Assembly: GCA_012845835.1 (NCBI GenBank)
Contig: JABAKD010000016.1
Coordinates: 21,574,682-21,638,681 of the forward strand
DNA length: 64,000 nt
DNA from: Undaria pinnatifida
Taxonomy: Eukaryota > Sar > Phaeophyceae > Laminariales > Alariaceae
Direction of reading: 5' to 3'
A program made the translations under genes and the position numbers. The notes under the pieces were generated by a model. It worked only from the letters and a program-made list of their open reading frames with translations. It was not told the origin of the DNA and made no database searches. Below, piece by piece: positions 58,518-64,000 of this stretch. Positions within the stretch are counted from its first letter, which is position 1; each line of letters begins with the position of its first letter.

Positions 58518-60384
58518 CCGGGTAAAAAAAGCTTAAGCTCCATACACTTTCGTTTGTGTACCAGTTTTTGTCCATCTGCAGAACGCAGACTTTGTGTCAA
58601 CTTCCCCCCTCCGGTTTAGTCGACACTATGAACTTGCCGGCCTTCTTTGGCTGATCCCTATACGGTTCAACCTAGAAGGTGAGATAGCCACCCAGGAATC
58701 GACAGCTCTTTTTGCTCTGTCTTTACCCTGGGTAGTGCGGGATTTGCCTGCGCCTGTTCATTTTTGACTCCTTCGACGGTGGGTCTCCACCTGCCGTTAG
58801 AGAAAGGCGCACCCGCTAAACGAACCCGTTTGCCAAACCAGGGTCACACTCAGGCTGTGTCTTACCTCTCCATCTCAGCTTCCCCAAGACTTTGGGGTCG
58901 TGTTGTCCTTACACGATTATACCCCTGCCCTACTAATTATAGCGTCGGCTCGCCCCGAAAGTGCCCTATGTGCACTTTTCGTGCACGGCGGGCGGGGAGA
59001 GGGCGCGCTTTTGGAACCGTCTCCCAGTCTATGCAACAAATTCTCATAGTGTGTCTATACCCTCCGCTCGGGTAGCGGCCATGGCTCTCACTGATTTGGC
59101 GTCACTTACTGTCTGCCCACCATGCAGATTGGGCGCTTGTCTGTCTCCTCCCTTGTTGCGATAGATGCGTGATTACTCTGATCAAAGCACACGTCTTTCT
59201 TAGAGTTTTGGACTATATCGAAACTTCCCCTCTTCTTGTATCCCAAAGTTCCTATCCGTTACCACCCGGGTTTGGCAGCCTAATCCAGTTATATCGTCAT
59301 CTACCCCCCCGGTTTGAGAGGATCACTCTTACCGGGTCCACCCCCGTCAAGCTTGCCAGTCTCTTTCGGGCATGATTTGCTCATAATTTTGCACCACGTG
59401 GAAATGGATGACCTATATAAATCTAAGCCCTCCGACGCCACATCGGTCCGTTACTGTTAGGTCTTCGTGCGTGCCTCCGCTTGGTAGCCCTGTGCAGACG
59501 CCTTTGTGTGAATCCTGTTTATTTCAAGTGAAACTCATCTAAGCCAATATGCTCTCACTTTTCCCTCCCCCAAGGTGTTGGTGGGTCGTTCCCACCTCTG
59601 CCATGGTACATCCACATCGGTACTATATGCCCTGTGGGACTTTTCCCGGTGCGTGTGATTTGCCTAGACTCGATCATTATCGATTTAGTACGATCTGCCC
59701 CAATATTCTCTCCCGCAGCAGCGGTTTTCTCAGGCACACATCGGTTTCTTTCGTGCGGTTGAATGGACTATGCGCCATTGGGGCAGGCCCAAAACTGTTG
59801 GTGGCTAGCACCTGACCTCCTCAAAACCCGCTCCGCTCGCTCTAATGCTACGTCGCCCACTGGCGCTATCGCATCTGTTTCAATGTAAGACGTCCGTTGC
59901 GTCGCCCATCTTATTGTTGCGATGATGGCCGCCTTTTTGGATATCTCATCGTGCTCCGTTGTTTCACTCCCGATAGGTCCGGCTTAGACTACGGGTGCTA
60001 CTATACCCGGCCACCATTTAAGGTGGAGCATCCTAACGGACCAGGCCAGCCCCCTTTTCCCTCTTAGATCCTTGATGCCGTCCTCTCCTCAGGCGTCGGA
60101 ATGCCCGCCACCTGTCATTCCACGTGGCCAACGCTCTCGCGTGATGTCCGCCACGGGCTCACTCCCATGTCTAACGGTCTGCCACAAGCCTTCCCCCGCG
60201 ACTGACGCTCTCGGTCGATGTCGGCCATAGGAACTCCAATATGACTTACGTTCCCGCACCCTTGTTAAGGTAAACACCCTCTCTCCGCCAGGTACTTGGT
60301 GCCACTGTTCACCCACTCTAGGTAGGACGAGATGTCGGGCGCAGATTAGACTGCCAAACGCTCTCGCATCTCTTCTTCTTAGTA

Positions 60385-60402
60385 TCCCCACCGAAGTGGG
60401 GA
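60385..60402 (-). other. UUCG-type hairpin near the 5' end of element B
   Basis: The minus strand reads TCCCCAC-TTCG-GTGGGGA, a perfect 7 bp stem closed by C(UUCG)G, a very stable RNA tetraloop. It lies about 85 bases inside the B 5' boundary. Confidence 0.65.
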
Positions 60403-60486
60403 CTTAAGCCCCCCCACCCGTCGGCCCCAAGCTTGGTGACAAGTTCAGTAACCGACTTCGTCAAGGTGATGAAGAGCATAGGGGGG

Positions 60487-60548
60487 TGTACTCTCCACCT
60501 AAGAGTAGGGCAACCTGTGTTCGGCTTCTCTTCGTCGCCTTCCCCGAC
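60487..60548 (-). mobile_element. LINE element A, resumed segment
   Basis: It matches element C at 61205-61266, starting with the TGTAC duplicate and ending CCCCGAC, where the poly(A) tail of element C is inserted. The remainder of A should lie to the right of C, outside the window. Confidence 0.85.
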
Positions 60549-60567
60549 TTTTTTTTTTTTTTTTTTT

Positions 60568-60581
60568 ATCCTCCGGCGGAT
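60568..60581 (-). other. 3'-terminal stem-loop of element C
   Basis: The minus strand reads ATCC-GCCGGA-GGAT, directly before the poly(A) tail. The same structure is in A (57842-57855), with a variant in B. Confidence 0.7.
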
Positions 60582-60833
60582 GGGGAAAAATAAAGCTTTA
60601 GCTCACCACACTTCCGCGTATTTTCATACGCGTCGTGTGTCGATTTAACTCAGTTGCTTTCGCAGCCCAACGCTAGCTGGCGCACCCTTCGAGTCCCATT
60701 GTAGGTATAGCGTAAGCTGTCCCTATCATTGGTCCCCGTTACAACCCCGGCAGCGCAAGCTGCCGTTGTATACGGGTGCGTGTGTATGTCGACCCGGCCT
60801 GTCCCCTGAGGGTCAGGTTCGGTGGAGATAGCC

Positions 60834-60857
60834 ACCCGGAATGTCATCTTTCCGGGT
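60834..60857 (-). other. 3'UTR stem of element C
   Basis: ACCCGGAA and TTCCGGGT form an 8 bp stem with an 8-base loop, about 90 bases after the stop codon of the ORF. It is followed in both families by GGTGGCTATCTC (minus strand). Confidence 0.65.
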
Positions 60858-60947
60858 AGTGTGGGACTTGCGCAAGCTCACCCACTAACAAAACCCCTGG
60901 CCATGGGAGATAGCCTTCCGCCGGACTTGGTCCAGTTACGGTCCACC

Positions 60948-63900
60948 CTACCCATTCGGGCGTTGGTCCTCGGTGGAAGGCGGGCATCTCCTCATTGCCC
61001 GGATGATGGGGTCTCTTAACCCGACCATCCATTGTAGGAACGCTGCGACCCGCAGCGCTCCCGATTCCATCACCCTTCCGTCGAGCAACAAAGACTCTAA
61101 AACCCCGTCCTTTACCGTTGGTTCCGCTTCCTCCCCGCTCAATGGCGGGGTCTCTGCTTTCTTCCGGTTTGGGACGGAGTCCCAGTCCTTGAGTTGCTTT
61201 CCATTGTACTCTCCACCTAAGAGTAGGGCAACCTGTGTTCGGCTTCTCTTCGTCGCCTTCCCCGACGTTCGACCCCTCGCTTCGTGTATCATTGGTCTTA
61301 ACATCTCTTTCCTTCCTCTCTTCCATCTGGGGCATCGTAACAAAATGTGGGCTATCGTCTCTGGCACCTCCTTTCCACAGCACGGACAGCATCGTTTGTA
61401 CTTTGCTGCGACCACTCCTCTATTCGCTAGCCATGCCGCCGTTTGGATCCCTCCAATACGGGTCCGGGACACTTCCCTCAATCCAACGGCCAACTCCGCC
61501 CACCCCGCATACTTCGCCCCCGTGAGGGTGTGTTTTGCATACCGGGCTTGCTTATATCGGCTCGCTGTCTTTCCCTTCCCCATCCTCCTTTCCTCCCTAG
61601 CCCATACTAACCTCCTGACGATAGAGTTGGCGCTCTTTGAACTGAGCTTTGTCCATCCCCCCTTCTTCCTAACCCCTTTGGGGATTCCCGCGGTGGCTGG
61701 GAAGAAGCTCGCCAGTCTGTGTGTATATGCGTCCATCCACGTAGCCGTTCCCGATAGCCACGTCCTCTTGCGATTCCTGAGTGGGTTATCCACAAGTTTT
61801 CGCACCCACGTTTGCAACTTCGTCGATTTCTGGTACGCTCGGGCTCTCCTCCCTGCTGTCGTTGCTGCCAACGGCGGCACACCCGTTTCCCTCCATAGCG
61901 CAACGCTAGATACGCAGGCTCCCGCTGGTAAGCCCACCACTTTCCTCAGCGCTCGGTTAACCAGTGTTTGCATCCTGTCCGTAATCGTCATATTCATGCC
62001 GTACACTTCTGCTCCAAACAATAACCGGGGCATCACTACCCCTCTCATCACCGACATTTTCATCGGCATTGGGATGTTCTTACTTCGGAGAAACCCGCGT
62101 ACCGTAGTCAATAATTTCCGTGTGCTGTCTTTCCGTCCCTTCATCATCCTGGCTAAATCCAAGCTCGGCGTAATATCGACTCCTAGGTACTTATAGGTCT
62201 CCACGACTGGCACCGTTTCCCCGTTGATCACCCATGTGGTCGCCCTTCCGTCTAGTGGCGGGCCTTTGCCCCCCACTGCCATCACGCCGCATTTCTGGAT
62301 TCCGACCGCCATTTCGTTTTCCGTCGTCCACTCCGATATGTGGTCCGTCATTCCTTTCATGCTTTCCCCGTCCGCTGATAACGTCACTAGATCATCAGCG
62401 AACATGAGCCCCGGTATCTTCACGTCCGAACCTAGCCCCGGCACTGACACCCCCATTCTCTCCGTCCCGTCCAATATATCATTAATGAATATGTTGAACA
62501 GTACCGGTGAGAGGGGACATCCCTGCCGTACGCCACGCTCTAGTCTAACCGGGTCTGACAACCTGCTGCCACTCCGCACGGTGATCATGCTCTGGGCGTA
62601 CAGCACCCCAATGAACCCTAACATCCTTCCCCTCACCCCGTAGTGGTCCAATTTTGCCATGAGCGCTTCCTGGGGGACCGTGTCATAGGCCTTCTTTAGG
62701 TCCACGAATAGTAGGCACGTTTCCATTCCCATAATCTCTCTCCTACGAGCCACTTCTAGCAAGCACCCCGTCTGTGTAACGCACTCTTCGATCCGTCTGA
62801 ACCCCGCTTGCGCTGGGCTAAAGAACCCTTTGATCTCGAACACTCTGTTGAGTCTAGTGCTGATAATTCCCATGAGGATTTTCAGCACTGTGCTCATCAG
62901 TGATATCCCCCTGTAGTTGTTCATGTCTGTAAGGTCCCCTTTTTTCGGAATCGATACCACCACCGAGTTCTTCCACGCCGCAGGCAAAGTATTACTCTTC
63001 CATGCCAAGTTGAGTAGCGCCAGCAACCCTCTCCTCATGTCCGATGATTCGTCGCCTAATGCCAGCTTCAAGAAATCCGCTGGGACGCCGTCTTCCCCTG
63101 GTGCTTTGTGCCGTTTCATCCGTGTCAGGGCCTCCACTACTTCGTCCTCCGCGATGTCAGCATCTAACATAGTCAAATGCTGCCTTTGGGGTTTCGCCCT
63201 CCACCGGTCCCAGTGTGAGGACCGTCTGCTGTTTCCTGTTACGTCTGCTGCTAGCCTTCCATAGTGCAGACCCCATCCAGCGCTGATATCTCCTTCGTCT
63301 GTAAGCAATTTCCCCGAGACTGGGTGCTTCATGGGTTGTGTGACCCTTGCCTTCGTGGCCTGCTGTTTCCAGCCAGCCTCTCGTCCTAGCCACTTCCAAA
63401 ATGCCCTGGGGTCCCTCCTCATGTGCTTAGCAGCCTGGTTCATCTGCTTCAATACCACTCGCTTCTGGTCCTTGTCCACCATCTCCTTCACTCTCATCGC
63501 CCTCACCCGATGCTCTTCCCACGCCTTGGTACATTCTGGCGTACCTACCTTCTCCCTGAACGCAGCAGCGCGTGCTTCCCCCTTCTTGTCGATTGCTCGC
63601 GCAATCGATTCCCGGAGGGCGGGTCTCCCCCTTTGCGGACTAGCGTCCACGCGCGTCATCCCATTCTCTTTGGCGACGTTGATGCTTGCCCTCGTCCAAG
63701 CCTCTGCTGTAGCGTTGCAAACGCTCTGCAGTTCAGTGGGGTCCATTCCCCCCACGTCCGTCGAGGCCAGTTCCAATAACGGGCTCCATCTGTTCGACGT
63801 CGCCACTTGTTCTCGGACCCTGGCTCCGGCTCCTCCTCGATCATCGGGTCCTCCCACTATAGGGATGCTACCCGTGTCGATCCCGGGCTTGCGCACCATC

Positions 63901-64000
63901 CCGGGACTTCCCTCCTCCGTTTTTCCTATCGTACCCCTGGTTCCCCCCCTGCCCTGTATTTTACATCGCACTGCTCCAGCCACGGGGTAGTGATCTGACA
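60948..64000 (-). CDS. Non-LTR retrotransposon polyprotein: endonuclease (end only), reverse transcriptase, zinc knuckle
   Basis: The frame is open from the right edge to a stop at 60948, so the N-terminus is outside the window. The first codons read SDHYP-V, the closing motif of APE-type endonucleases that nick target DNA. Counting from the GTG at 63983 as residue 1, the reverse transcriptase spans about 340-605: NNYRGISL near 355, FVDLKKAYD (motif A) at 426-434, GVRQGCPLSP (motif B) near 484-493, FADD (catalytic motif C) at 528-531 and YKYLGVDI near 597. A zinc knuckle, CPCC...H...C, lies at 866-884. The aspartates needed for catalysis are present and there are no internal stops. The protein would make cDNA from its own mRNA at the nicked target. 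The GTG is not a real start, because the frame continues upstream. Confidence 0.93.
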   Translation of the reverse strand, partial: SDHYPVAGAVRCKIQGRGGTRGTIGKTEEGSPGMVRKPGIDTGSIPIVGGPDDRGGAGARVREQVATSNRWSPLLELASTDVGGMDPTELQSVCNATAEAWTRASINVAKENGMTRVDASPQRGRPALRESIARAIDKKGEARAAAFREKVGTPECTKAWEEHRVRAMRVKEMVDKDQKRVVLKQMNQAAKHMRRDPRAFWKWLGREAGWKQQATKARVTQPMKHPVSGKLLTDEGDISAGWGLHYGRLAADVTGNSRRSSHWDRWRAKPQRQHLTMLDADIAEDEVVEALTRMKRHKAPGEDGVPADFLKLALGDESSDMRRGLLALLNLAWKSNTLPAAWKNSVVVSIPKKGDLTDMNNYRGISLMSTVLKILMGIISTRLNRVFEIKGFFSPAQAGFRRIEECVTQTGCLLEVARRREIMGMETCLLFVDLKKAYDTVPQEALMAKLDHYGVRGRMLGFIGVLYAQSMITVRSGSRLSDPVRLERGVRQGCPLSPVLFNIFINDILDGTERMGVSVPGLGSDVKIPGLMFADDLVTLSADGESMKGMTDHISEWTTENEMAVGIQKCGVMAVGGKGPPLDGRATTWVINGETVPVVETYKYLGVDITPSLDLARMMKGRKDSTRKLLTTVRGFLRSKNIPMPMKMSVMRGVVMPRLLFGAEVYGMNMTITDRMQTLVNRALRKVVGLPAGACVSSVALWRETGVPPLAATTAGRRARAYQKSTKLQTWVRKLVDNPLRNRKRTWLSGTATWMDAYTHRLASFFPATAGIPKGVRKKGGWTKLSSKSANSIVRRLVWAREERRMGKGKTASRYKQARYAKHTLTGAKYAGWAELAVGLREVSRTRIGGIQTAAWLANRGVVAAKYKRCCPCCGKEVPETIAHILLRCPRWKRGRKEMLRPMIHEARGRTSGKATKRSRTQVALLLGGEYNGKQLKDWDSVPNRKKAETPPLSGEEAEPTVKDGVLESLLLDGRVMESGALRVAAFLQWMVGLRDPIIRAMRRCPPSTEDQRPNG

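Larger units (their letters stand above)
58481..60486 (-). mobile_element. LINE-related element B, inserted into element A
   Basis: On the minus strand it runs from about 60486 to a poly(A) tail (T-run 58481-58501). TGTAC flanks both sides (58476-58480 and 60487-60491), and element C shows the uninterrupted site at 61205-61209, so this is a clean insertion with a 5-6 bp target duplication. No long ORF remains; the best minus frame is about 100 codons (60089-60391) and has no clear motif. The 3' end resembles A/C in structure but not closely in sequence. B may be a 5'-truncated autonomous element or a non-autonomous one that uses the LINE machinery. Confidence 0.8.
60549..64000 (-). mobile_element. 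LINE element C (APE-type non-LTR retrotransposon), 5' end beyond window
   Basis: On the minus strand it holds the end of an endonuclease domain, reverse transcriptase, zinc knuckle, a 3'UTR of about 380 bases and a poly(A) tail (T-run 60549-60567). The ORF is intact in the window, so this copy could be young. It is inserted in element A with the same orientation. Family assignment (for example RTE-, L1- or Jockey-like) cannot be settled by eye. Confidence 0.9.

Noticed and set aside
60973-62196. 407-codon plus-strand open frame
   Set aside because: It is antisense to the reverse transcriptase ORF, which has all expected motifs. The plus frame has none.

Overview
This is eukaryotic, gene-poor, repeat-dominated nuclear DNA. 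Evidence for this is the long higher-order satellite arrays, APE-type non-LTR retrotransposons with poly(A) tails, a Ty1/copia remnant, many microsatellites, and the lack of any dense set of long open frames. Nothing in the sequence fixes the species. An alga or another protist is possible, but that is a guess. No rRNA gene, intact tRNA gene, CRISPR array or bacterial-type operon was seen. The only long, clearly real coding sequence is the reverse transcriptase ORF at the right edge.

Layout. (1) 1-4298 is the left flank of a satellite array. It is one copy of a direct segmental duplication whose second copy is at 43712-47983. (2) 4299-23440 is satellite array 1, with twelve head-to-tail units of a basic ~1.57 kb period. 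Each unit holds a TCTGTGG heptamer run, a T/G-rich stretch, a block of ~77 bp subrepeats (usually nine), and a ~0.5 kb module with a perfect 20 bp inverted repeat. Unit lengths change in steps of about 77 bp. (3) 23441-43711 is non-satellite DNA with no recognisable intact gene. It holds a Ty1/copia RNase H relic enclosed in a ~290 bp inverted repeat, tandem duplications of ~574 bp and ~464 bp, a cluster of AAGCTT-centred palindromes, a tRNA-like relic, dispersed diverged repeats and several hairpins. (4) 43712-47983 is the second copy of the flank. (5) 47984-56000 is satellite array 2 (five units), which ends at a 500-base run of N (56001-56500). (6) 56501-57821 is simple-sequence-rich DNA. 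(7) 57822-64000 is a nest of LINE-type retrotransposons, all on the minus strand: element A is interrupted by element B (~2.0 kb, with a TGTAC target duplication) and again by element C, whose ORF runs off the right edge.

How the parts relate. The flank and its array appear to have been duplicated together, because both arrays start at the same flank position and the same phase. Each array then became homogeneous for its own sequence variants, as expected from concerted evolution by unequal exchange. In the LINE cluster, elements of two related families share a 3'-terminal stem-loop next to the poly(A) tail and a second 3'UTR stem with paired base changes. This suggests a conserved RNA signal for retrotransposition. 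The most notable observations are the step-wise nested satellite, its post-duplication homogenisation, and the covarying LINE 3' structures.
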